From assembly GCA_022885665.1 (NCBI GenBank), contig JAGQDJ010000016.1, positions 124,001-188,000 of the forward strand: DNA of 64,000 bases, given 5' to 3'. This document shows positions 41,401 through 51,183 of this stretch, piece by piece. The notes below the pieces were generated by a model. That model was not told where the DNA came from. It worked only from the letters and a program-made list of their open reading frames with translations, and did not search any database. The position numbers and the translations under genes were made by a program. How positions within the stretch are numbered: position 1 is the first letter of the stretch; each line of letters begins with the position of its first letter. Source of the stretch: Triops longicaudatus (lineage: Eukaryota > Arthropoda > Branchiopoda > Notostraca > Triopsidae).

Positions 41401-44400
41401 CGATCTGCATCCACACATACTTATTAGGTTAGAGCAAGCGAGACGCCGTCGGAGCAAAAGCTTTAATAGCTCGCCCATTATTAGTGACTTGCCAAGTATC
41501 ACACATACATTATATAACTTACCGAAGCCTCCCACCCCTCAGTCCCGGGGCTCCATTTTACGATGACGAGGGGTTGGCAGGGGTAGACTACAAGGGTAAG
41601 CAAGGCTCGAATTTCCCTTCTGAATAAAAAAGGCGGTAGTTTTCTGAGGTGGGAATAGGGTAGTTAGCGAGGATTCTTTTGGCCTCCGCATGCTAAAAAG
41701 CTATTGTCGCTTTTGACACGCTATCAAGCGAGCTGAATTATTGATATTGTAGCGATATAAAAGTTTCCACTTTTTTTAAGATGTATTGTTTAACTCTCGA
41801 AAAGAGTCTTTTTTACGATGATGAATGTAGTACTGTGCTAGGATTTGCGTCCTTTTTTCCTGGCTCGAATAGAAGCGAGAAAAAAGATGACAGTAAATAA
41901 AGATGAAAACATGTTTTTCGCATGTTTGAGGCTTTTTTCTCGTTGTATTCCAGTGGAAGAATTGGTGTGTTTGGCGACGTGGAAAGAAGGCTCAGCGAGA
42001 TATTTAGTCGGTCAGCTTTACCATAAACACGCGTTGTCAGAAGAAGATCGGTATCGGTGTTTTCTGGTCGAACGGTGGGCTCCAAATGGAGTGCAAGATG
42101 GCGGAATACATGTCGCGCAATCGGGGGACGCCACCTGTAACGGACTCTTTTCGGCTACAGAAGGATCACGAACCATGGCTTTAAGACCAGGTAGTACATG
42201 TTTATTTATCTATGGTTTATCGTTAGCATTGTTATTCGTTTTCAACCCCTTATTGTTTCGTAATTTTAATATTTATTTAATATAACGTATAGTAATACAA
42301 TATTATAAACTATAATAATAGAAATGCACTGAAGAGAAACAAGTGCATCAACAAAATAAATTATGCAACAAATTGAAGAAATTAACACGTCATAACGTAA
42401 TACATGACGCAGTCCGTATTTTTCATTGTTCGTTTAAAATGCTGTCTGTTTCGTGGGGTTCTCGAGCAACAGTCATCGCCTTTATGTTTGCTGAGCGTCT
42501 CTAGTGCCGATGTACAAACATTCTGCTTTTTTTTTCTTTTTTTTTTTGCATGAACTCGTGCAACTTCGGCTCGTAACCAATTACTGTTAGTTCTTGCCAC
42601 TGAGACGCTGATTCTTATTGGTTGGAACGCGACAATGCATGAAATTATGCGTCAAGAGTAGCAGATCGCTCTTAGTCGACACGTCATTAATTCACTATTT
42701 CTCATAAACACAACACGTGCTGCTGAATAAGAATCTAACATATGTTACAGTAAAATATCGCTTTACGGAACGTACTTGGGACAGAAAATCTGTTCGGTGT
42801 ATCCAAACTTGGCAATGTCGTAAACTTTTTACACTATTTAAGTCATTTTAATTTAATCACTGTAGAATTTAACTATATTGAATTTCCGGAATAGAGGAAA
42901 CTGTTCGTCATAACCAAAGTTCGTTATACCAAACGCGTTTTCTTTAGATTTCAAGTCTATTTCGTTATAACGAACCTTTTTTCTGAAGAACTTCCGGCCA
43001 TAATAGAAGAATTGAAGGTCCTAAGTTACATATTTGTAATTAAAACGTTCCGTATAACGAACTTCTGATTTACCAGATTTATTGTTCTGTTTCTGTGAGG
43101 TTCGTTATAACGAGATTCTACTGTTAGTTTAATCGTCACATTTAAGTGAAATAAGCTATAGTTCCTTATACAGGGATTCTTTACAATGAAATTAGATTGT
43201 AATTTAAACTGTATTACATTTGAGTTCCTGATCGTAACAAACTTAAACACATTGAAACTTTGCTTTTAAAATTGGCAGAAAATTGAGTATATTATTGCGT
43301 TGTAGTTTATAGTGGCAAGGATGTTGCAGGTTTTTATATTGTAAAATTGTTATTTTCTCAAGGAGTAAACTTCACCTTCCATAGCAACCGTGCTCCATTT
43401 TACGTATACCGCATAACCGTATACTTCTTTCATACCTCATAAACTTCTCCATTAACCTTTTTTTACGTGCAGTTCCCGGGAAGACCTTGTATTATGTTAC
43501 AGGTCGTTTCTCGCTTTTTATAGTCATACGCATGATGAAGTTTCAACTTTTAAAATCTAAGCAATTTGAGATGAAATTTTCAAGTGAACTTCTTTTCTTT
43601 TTTTCTCGCCCGAAGGTCCTGTGACTCAACAGTGTCGGTTCCCGGGTTGGTTAACCACTCACCCAAAGTGGTATTCGTTGGATTCCAAGTTTACGGTGAC
43701 AGTCTCCCATGACTGGAACGCGTCGCCGATGACTGCATGGGGAAGTGCCATTTCCATGCCGGGCCACAGCAGCAACAATGCGTCTTCCTCTTCCGCTTCC
43801 TACGGCTCTTCGGGCCCCGATCGTTTCCTCCACAATAGTCCGTGGACATCGTTATTGCTGAGTAATGCCTCGTCCGGGGGAACGAGTTCAGGATTAAGCA
43901 GCTTCACCGTCACCAATCAAGCTAACGAAGGCGAGAGTAGGGAAACGAGACTCGCTTGTGCAGAACTGAGGGAAAGAAGAATAGCCACAGGATGGGAAGC
44001 TGAAATCGTGGTTCAGTATACAGCAGGATGGTAAGTCCCTTGCACCCGTGACTGTTTCCCTCATTTTTTTCTCGTTGTTTTTATCATTCTTTACTCCCTG
44101 GTCGATTTTCTTGGGTGGCTCTCTTGTTCCCGCATTTCCTTACCCCTTGATCCCCATAAAAGCGAAGATACTGGGGGGTATTGTCTTTAGACGGAACTGA
44201 AATGATACAATAATCACCAAGCGTTACTACCCCCACCCTTTTTTCGCGAAAATTGGCTCCAGGGATTTGAGCCAAGTCTTGAACTCGCACAGTCTCAGTT
44301 CTTGCAGCCATTTTTCATACTCGGGCTCCAGTGTAGTACGTTAAGATTTCCCCCGGACTTTTTCTATTACCTTGTTCTCCTTTTTGTCACTAGGAGGCGT

Positions 44401-47400
44401 CATAATAATTCAGGTTGGTCAACAAAATAATAAAGAAAAAAGTCAGTAGACTAAGTTTTCTTTTCTTAAACAGGAAACAAAGAAATCCAATTGATACAAG
44501 CTGCGTGATATACGCTAAGATTTTCAGCTTTGCTTTTCCTATTTCCGTGTTCACTTTTTGCCACTTGGAGGCGTCATAATAAGTCATGACAAGAAAACAT
44601 GAAAAAATGAAGAGAATGCTAAGATAAAAGACAAAAGGGTTAGCAAAAACGTCCGACAAAACTGTGCTATAAGTAATCCGTTGGGTATTTCTAGCTCCTC
44701 GTGACGTACTTTAAGATTTTTGAGCTACTTTTTCTATCATCGCGTTGAATTTTTCGGCACTTGGGAGCGTTGTAATAAGTCACGATGCGGGAGAAAAGTT
44801 CAGCAAAAGCATGTAAAAACCTTTGCGAAAAAGTTAAGAAATTCAACTGTTATAAAAGTAATCCGTTGGGTATTTCTAGCTCTACCAGCGACGCTGTTAT
44901 TTTTTCTATGCTCCGGAAACTTATTTCGCATTCTTTTGTGTTCCTCGGTACGGAGTCGGCGGTCTCTGGAGCACTGGAGCAATTTTTTCGTCAACTCTTT
45001 TTTTTTTTCTTATTTGTAACTGTTTTTGTTTCCTTTGTCTCCGTTTTTGTCTTCTGGGGCATGCATCGTTGGGTATTGCTGCTGCTGCTGGTACTCGTTC
45101 CTCACTGAATGAATTCTCCTGCGGTTGGGAAAACTTATATCAAACCCTGCGTCCTGGGTGATGTAGTCAAGGAGGTTTTGTTTGCCTTCTGGCTTTCCAT
45201 CGGGATCAGCACATCTTGGAGCTGCAAATGGGTAAGACAATCCTTGAGCCTCAAGCTCGCTTTTCTTTCTAGATCGCTCCCCGCATTCTTCTTTCTTTTC
45301 CGTTCGTTCCTCGTGATATTGACAATCGTTACTATGCATGTCGAGGAGTATATCGAGAATCCCTGTTACTAACGGAAGACCCCAGAGGGGTAAACCTTTG
45401 CATTTTTGTATTCTTTACATTCTGGGGAATGGTTCTGTAGTTTCTCTGCGATTTTGTTCTGTCAATTGCCTTGGTGCCCCATACTTCTTCACATGTCTTG
45501 AGAACTGCAACCACAGATTTCCTTTATTTCCTCACAAGTTGGCCTTTTTTTTCCTTTTACGTGGGAGAACAATGCTCAAAAGTTTAATATATATTCAAAG
45601 CATGTGGAAGAACAGAAAAGTGCCGCGCGTTTTTCCGAAAAGTTGCATTATATTATTGTGTTTGATAGGAAATCCTGCACGGCGATTGGAAGATGCTTGT
45701 CATTCCGCCCATTTCAACCGGCATACCGCGCCGTATTACACCCTTGTCAGTAAGTAGGAAAATTTCTGAATTTTTTGTTTGTTTGGTACAGAAAATAATT
45801 GGAGGTTAGAAAGTTGCGAGTAAAGCTAATCTGGCGGATTTAATATAGTTGTAATACCGTAGGGAAATCTTGGGAGCTAGCCACAATGGCCCGTTCTGGT
45901 TGGAATGCACAAGCGAAACGGAGTAAACTTTGCTTAATACTATCAGGAAGTGAAAACGAAAACAATTTCGTAAGCTTTAGGATCAAGACTTTTACTGGAG
46001 CTGCGAAAACTTTGTGTCTTCGTAATTGGATGCCTCAAGTACAATCCAGGGTCGTAGCCAGGTTTAAGATACTTGTGTATGTTCCTACTGTCTGAAATTT
46101 CCAAGTTTTCACCTTGAAGCACTCATAACTTCCGTCATTTACCTTTCAGTGAACTAATATACGTGAAAAACAAAGATAAATAAGAAAAATTCCCCGGAAA
46201 CTATACAACTGTGCTGTAAAACTCAAACGAATTTGTTTACAAGGAATCCTCTTATAACGAACTTTCAGGTATAGTAAGCGAATTGTAAGATTCCAAGTTA
46301 GATAAACGCAAAAAAAGAGTCTGATATAACGAACTTTGCCTATATGAAGCAGTTTGTCTGTTTCTTTGAGATTCGTTATAGCGAGATTCTACTTATATCA
46401 TTCCTTGTCTGTGATAAGAAACTATCCGGCGGCTATTCGAAGTTTTGTTATAACGAATTGTTGCCTATAGTAGACGGAATTTAGTTATTTACGTAAATGC
46501 GTGAAAAAAGCGCTTGATATAACGAACTTCGGCAATATCGAAAGTTTTTCCTGTTTCGAAGGGGTTCGTTCAACGAAATTCTAATGTAAAAGGGTTCGTT
46601 GCAGCCAAATACAGTAAAACCTCGTTATAGTGGATGGACATCATGGTGACGGAATATTTGTCGTTACAGCTGATTGATCGTTATAGCTAATGTTGGCTTA
46701 AATGCCTTTAATTTCCGAGCATAAGGCGCACAATAGCCCGTCGTCTGTTATAAACCGGTATCCGTTATAGCAATTATCGTCTTAATGTACATTACTGCAA
46801 TAGATATTCAGCTCGACCCATAAGAAGCACAAATGGAATTCTTTATAACGATTGGATATTGGGGGACATACACGTAATGACTGTAGCAATTTGTCCCTTA
46901 TAGAGATACGCAGTATTATTATAGATAATTCCACCCAAAGTACCTCTAGTTACACGATTATTGTGCCACTTTCGAGAAAACGAGAGCGAATGTCAATGCT
47001 CTTCATTGATTGGTGCATTATTCAGTATTGTTTTACTAAATATTTTTTGAATTATTCAATTTTAAGTACATTTAAGATCATACGTGTTAAATTTTCAGGA
47101 ATGTTAATCTAATTTTTATATATTTCATTTTGAAACGAGATGGCAACAAGCCATGTTCACGCCTTTTAAAATACATTAAAAAATCTTTCGAAAGTGATCA
47201 TCTCAGTTTTGCTAGTTTAACTTTGTATCTAATTCGTTTTTATTGTAAATAGGGTTTACCGTTGCTAATCAAATTCGCGAATCCTTACAGTATCCACCTC
47301 CTTTGGCTATCATCAGGAATCCCTACCAATTGAATTACAGTCACTGTGATAATACCCCTAAAGTTCGCTCGAGTACTAAAGATGGGCTGATTCACCAGTG

Positions 47401-49060
47401 TGAGTCAACATCCCGGAAGAAAGGAATTTATAACAATGAGCCTCATAAGAAACCCCTTCTAACTCTGTGAATAGCTCCATTGTCAAACGTGCTTCCCAAC
47501 TCGCAGCATCTTGGCAGTTTTGCAATTTACAAGAAGACGTCTTTCTAATGCTTATTGTATGGTTAAGAGGAATCTAGTTACGGATGATTGAAGGGTGTTT
47601 GACACTGTAGAGGTAATTGTATTATTTTGCATGCTAAGTGGCGCGAGAGGTAGCTAAGAGCACCTCGAGTTTTCTTTTCAGAGATCTCAAGACGTTAGGA
47701 AGAGTCTGGGACTTAAGTAGTTCGTGTATTTTCTCGACCATACTGACTGTGTGTCTTTCCTCCCTTGTTTCACTTACGTTAGGTAGTAATCCGCCTTCCA
47801 AGCCGTGTCCTTTCGCCGGCAAGTACGTAACTAGCTTGACGGATCCCAAGAAGATGGACCCGTCTTTTCCGGGCAGCAGCAACCCGGCAGCAGCTGCAGG
47901 GCTCATGATGACCACCGGTATGGAATTACTGCAAGGCTGCAGCACGCTACCCGAGAGAGCCACTTTAGCGTCAGGCTGCTCATTGTCCGACACGTTGGTA
48001 TTCCGCAGTACGTGTGCAGGGATCGATAACGGAGTGGGTAAGCGTATCTAACAACTGACACTCTGCAACATAAAGATAACAAAAACACACCCTCCACTAG
48101 ATTTTGTGTCACATATACAGCAAAGAGCTTCTTGGCTTACTTTTTGTTATTTTATTTTTCACCTTCTAAAATCGATTTTTCCGTATCTCTTAAAGATACA
48201 TACACAAGTCTTTTGGAAATTCATGCTAATCTAATGTGAACCTCAAGTCCAACGAAAAAAAAGGAAAAAGTCTTATCTTCTCTTTTTTTGTAAAAAAAAT
48301 AAGAAAAAGACATGATAATCAGCACCAGCGATTTGTTTGTTTCTCCGTAAAACTCGGGAGAAAATCGAGTATTTGTGGATGCCAAGACTCTCCAACCTTT
48401 TTTTCCCATTCTTTTGGCCTTCTTGGCAAAAGTAAGATGCCAAAGACAGAAGTTTATGGAGGGTGCATTATTGACAAGGGAACAGAAGATTTAAACTTTG
48501 ACTTGGTAGTGTAGAAGCATTTAGCGGAGAGAAAAAAGTATTGGAAATATGTTCGTTTTTTCACGTTTTTATCTCGTTTGCCTTTTTAGCAGTGTATTCG
48601 TGCCACGGAGGCTGGCAAGGGGACATGAAAGGTCAGCGATTCTTGATTGCCACCCCCGTTCGACGTTCTTCCCGTGGAGCACGGCGTGTCTGCTTTGCTG
48701 TAGAAGACCGGAGCAGCGGGACTACTGCCGGGGATGAATCTGCAGGAAACGAGCTCAAATGGACTGTCAGTGGGGAAGCTTGTCCTAGAGACAACCAAGG
48801 CAATAGCCTGGCATTCAATGCGTTTTCTATAGGTAACAATATACAATAAGCGTTGCAGACATATTTGTTCTCCGCCTCAGTGTCGTGGACTGTGGAGGGA
48901 AAAAGAAGACGAGCAACACTTCTTTCCATTTTTTTTTTTTTTTACTTTTTGTGTATTTGTGTCTTTAGGTTCATGTGCGGAGACCAGTGCAGCGGAAGGG
49001 ATAAAGAAAGGAAGCTGGACGCCTATAGTTTGGGTCTTATATTATTGGCTGCTACGGTGA
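25422..49060 (+). CDS. secreted cysteine-rich DUF7042-DUF7045 family protein
   Basis: Exons found: 25422-25488, 30515-30677, 31293-31360, 35651-35902, 41954-42190, 43616-44030, 45669-45749, 47783-48037, 48593-48832 and 48969-49060. All junction phases agree except that 44030 (phase 2) cannot join 45669 (needs phase 1), so one short exon is missing. The known part is about 620 residues. Seen: a hydrophobic signal segment (PVVIGILAML), then modules CVFPTRWEGSWFQSG, NCFRCVVIHEKHPNVLQYKE, RYQACPDVHGTES, ELVCLATWKEGSARYLVG, QSGDATCNGL, KPCPFAGKY, YSCHGGW and RFLIATPVRRSSRGARRVCF. These match an invertebrate family known to me as DUF7042-DUF7045, with no established function. Exon 6 carries a Ser/Asn/Gly-rich insert. 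The last exon ends in a short hydrophobic tail (PIVWVLYYWLL), possibly a GPI-type signal. Confidence 0.85.
26458..26488 (+). repeat. T homopolymer
   Basis: 31 consecutive T in the first intron of the DUF7042-type gene; length is likely to vary between individuals or assemblies. I see no retroposon body attached to it. Confidence 0.9.
27747..27775 (+). repeat. interrupted G runs with quadruplex potential
   Basis: G6, G5 and G12 runs separated by AAAT and AA on the sense strand of the long first intron. Confidence 0.7.
28505..28562 (+). repeat. TTA/ATT trinucleotide microsatellite
   Basis: About 19 trinucleotide units with a single G interruption near 28530, in the first intron of the DUF7042-type gene. 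Confidence 0.9.
32863..32908. repeat. MITE fragment
   Basis: GGTATAACGAACTTTGGATA and TAATGAACC resemble the interior of the CGTTATAACGAAC family; clear terminal ends are not visible, so it is a relic. Confidence 0.35.
36288..36320 (+). repeat. short ATATAAGTT tandem repeat
   Basis: Three to four imperfect copies of a TATAAGTTA unit in the fourth intron of the DUF7042-type gene. Confidence 0.7.
36358..36531 (+). repeat. dispersed direct repeat, copy 1
   Basis: About 174 bp matching 36918-37087 in the same orientation. Shared blocks include GTGTCGCATTAGTGTGTCAA and TTAGACAAAGTGTTCATAAT. The copy holds a small palindrome (ATTCAGAAAT against ATTTCTGAAT). Confidence 0.85.
36918..37087 (+). repeat. 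dispersed direct repeat, copy 2
   Basis: Second copy, 560 bp after the first, differing by scattered substitutions and short indels. Both lie in the 6-kb intron 35903-41953. They may be two insertions of one unknown element or a segmental duplication. Confidence 0.85.
42748..43126. repeat. MITE cluster in an intron
   Basis: Begins CAGTAAAATATCGCTTTACG and ends GGTTCGTTATAACGAGATTC then TACTGTTA. Internal ends (ACTGTAGAATTTAAC near 42860, TCGTTATAACGAACC near 42962, CGTATAACGAAC near 43052) suggest two or three nested or tandem copies of the CGTTATAACGAAC family. Confidence 0.65.
44376..44884 (+). repeat. three-unit degenerate tandem repeat
   Basis: Units of about 180-195 bp start near 44376, 44555 and 44745. 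Each contains CACTaGGAGGCGTcaTAATAA-type sequence (near 44388, 44567 and 44757). The second and third units share an exact 27-bp block at 44671-44697 and 44856-44882, 185 bp apart. It sits in the intron where one exon of the DUF7042-type gene is missing. Confidence 0.8.
45010..45339 (-). CDS. candidate antisense ORF nested in an intron, unknown protein
   Basis: A genuine ATG (45339-45337) opens 109 codons on the strand opposite to the host gene. The product is strongly hydrophilic: a Lys/Glu/Arg-rich first third (EERTEKKEEC), then CADPDGKPEGKQNLLDYITQ, a short glutamine run (QQQQQ) and a charged, Asn/Lys-rich end. A second reading is that the real exon begins after the acceptor-like TTACCCATTTGCAG at about 45239-45226, making this the last exon of a multi-exon gene. 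I do not recognise the family. Composition and codon choice look more like coding DNA than the surrounding intron. Confidence 0.4.
   Translation of the reverse strand: MHSNDCQYHEERTEKKEECGERSRKKSELEAQGLSYPFAAPRCADPDGKPEGKQNLLDYITQDAGFDISFPNRRRIHSVRNEYQQQQQYPTMHAPEDKNGDKGNKNSYK
46241..46640. repeat. cluster of MITE copies
   Basis: A copy at about 46241-46394 (CTTATAACGAAC to GATTCGTTATAGCGAGATTC), another at about 46436-46588 (ends TTCGTTCAACGAAATTCTAA), and the start of a third (CAGTAAAACCTCGTTATAG from 46612). The interior TTTACGTAAATGCGTGAAAA and GATATAACGAACTTCGGCAA match the copy at 15.8 kb. Confidence 0.65.
47252..47470 (+). other. unassigned open frame in an intron of the DUF7042-type gene
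   Basis: After a fair acceptor (TTTTTATTGTAAATAG) the frame stays open for 72 codons to a TGA at 47468-47470 (segments QYPPPLAIIRNPYQLNYSHC and PKVRSSTKDGLIHQCES). Its phase does not fit the preceding exon (45749, phase 1), and the main transcript joins 45749 to 47783 cleanly, so I leave it as an open question. Confidence 0.2.
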
Positions 49061-51138
49061 AGTTTCTTCGAGGCGCTAGACGATTGCCCGGGAGAATATG
49101 AGTCTTCTTAAAAAAAAGGGAAGAGAAATAGCAAGAGAGGGAAGTTCTGTTTCTCTGGCAATAGCTGCAGAATTTGGCGTCTGTGTTCTGCGGTTTCCAT
49201 AAGAAAAAACTTGTTTTGACAACGCAACGCTGACAATTCTGTGTGCACTCGACGTCCATTTTACCCAAGTGAAGTGCATTGTGATGAGAATTGTACATTT
49301 CTTGATGAAATATTTGACAGTTATTTTGTAGCTTGTACAGTTCAAAGGAAAAAGAAATGCGTTTGGGTTAAATTCTTTCAGCGAGGGATTCGTTGCATTT
49401 TTATGTTAATTGTGTGATTTCTTTGGCCATCAATGGAAGAAATAATGCAGTGATTGTAACTTGTACAGGAAATGTTATTTAGTCAGAAAACTTTGTGTTA
49501 TGTTCTGTGTCAATGCCTAGAAGTATATAACACTGAGATACAGACCGCAGCCCATAATGACTTTTTGGGGGGGTTTCATTTTGTTTATTTATTTTTTTGC
49601 ACTTCGCTTTAGTTTCGCTCCACAAAGTTCGCTGCTCGTGTCTGATTGAGTTTTTTGTACCTTGGAGCAGGGAAAGCTGCTGTAGTAGCCTACTGGGTTT
49701 TCTTAACAAAATATGAAGCTCATTACCCAAGTCAAGCTCGAGAGTTATGGCAGTATTTCCGGCAGCACAAAACAACCCATTTCAGAAAACAAATGGCTTC
49801 TCCCTCAGCTTGTCTCCACACCCCCACCGTACCCCGTCTAGTCCAATTCCCTTAGAAGTTCTGTCCACAAATAACAACGAGTATCTCGCCAAAATAACAA
49901 GTAAGCACGCTTATACATCATCGTGAAAACATAAATCTGTCACTGTGGTCTTCACATTCTTTCCCACCAAAAAAATGTGAAAGAAACATTTTCATTACGG
50001 CCTTTGCTGCAACGCTTATTCCAGTAAGTTACGAAGTCGGTAACACTCGAGTTCCGACTTACGACGCGTAATACCAGGGTATCAACTTTTGATGAACATG
50101 AAGTCGAAAAAAAAACGAAGTTTAATTGCAATAAGAATACAGTAAAAAAAATATTACTCGAGATCAGATAGATACTCTAAGAAATAAAGTATTCCATCCG
50201 TCATTTCGATAAAACATCTTTGATTGCTTTCATCTTGACAACGAATTATCGATATTATCCTTACAATCCATTACAAAACTTGCAGTTAATTTGTATAATG
50301 TAAACCGACAACTCAGCTTTATTTGACAACTCTTGGGTTCAATTGAAAAACAAATAGCTAACAAAAGATAATATGGAGTAATCTGCAAAGCAGTCGAAGA
50401 CATATAAAGCTAATGGGATTCCAGTCGTGTTTTCGGCCATTCTAAAACCAAACTGAGTAATTGACTAATAGACTTTATCAGTAATATGCAATAAACTTTA
50501 GACAGTAGTCAAACCTCTGAGAATCAAGCTCAGTTTAAGTTACTACGAAAATATAGGGAGTTTTCTTCCGATCTGCATATTATATAAGCGTGGGCTTATT
50601 ATTAATGTTTTTTTTTAAAAAAATAAAGTTCCGCAACGGAAGTGAAGCTTGTTTCACGGCTGCATTTATTTACACATTTCTAAAAGGAGAAATTTCTACA
50701 CATCGTAGGCTTTCAGGTAAACAAGTAGATGAAAATTTGGGACAGATTTTCCTTTCAAAATAAGTAGTTAATGTATCTAAGCTTCTACAGTCTAGGTAAT
50801 TTTTCTACAACACGATTCAAACACCACTTTACAAAAAATATCATTACAAAAAATACAAGTGGAAGCTCGTATTTATACATTTTCCTGGAATTATTTCCGT
50901 TCGCTGAGGCTTCTGTTTTTTTAATATATGGAATTACAATAAGTGAGTAACGAAATCATGTAAAATGGTATTCGACGTGGTATTCCGAAGTCATTGTCTC
51001 ACTGAATTGGATTGCTACCACTTGGCGTCCTCGACCTAGTCATAAAAAGTGGCCTTGTGTCGAATTTTTTGGCTCATTATTTAGTACCACTTTGTACGCC
51101 AACTCGGTTAATGATCACCTTCAAATACTATTGTCACT

Positions 51139-51183
51139 GAATTACAAGCTAACCACAATAGTATTGTGGTTAGCTTGTAATTC
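51139..51183. repeat. near-perfect 45-bp palindrome
   Basis: Arms 51139-51160 and 51162-51183 are exact 22-nt reverse complements with one central G. With no loop it would form a cruciform in DNA rather than a usual RNA stem-loop. Confidence 0.95.

Noticed and set aside
41845..41953. ATG-started frame extending the exon at 41954 upstream
   Set aside because: The exon boundary at the CAG acceptor 41951-41953 joins in phase with 35902 and matches the family. The upstream extension is intron sequence that happens to be open.
44800..45108. Possible missing exon in frame CSTSDAVIFSML after TTTCTAG
   Set aside because: Phase at the acceptor fits and the first residue would be Cys, but the remainder lacks the cysteines and glycines expected and the sequence is part of the degenerate tandem repeat.
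49646..49855. 69-codon + strand frame with an opposing - strand frame
   Set aside because: Both frames are open together, neither has splice support, and the stretch is likely 3' UTR or flank of the DUF7042-type gene.
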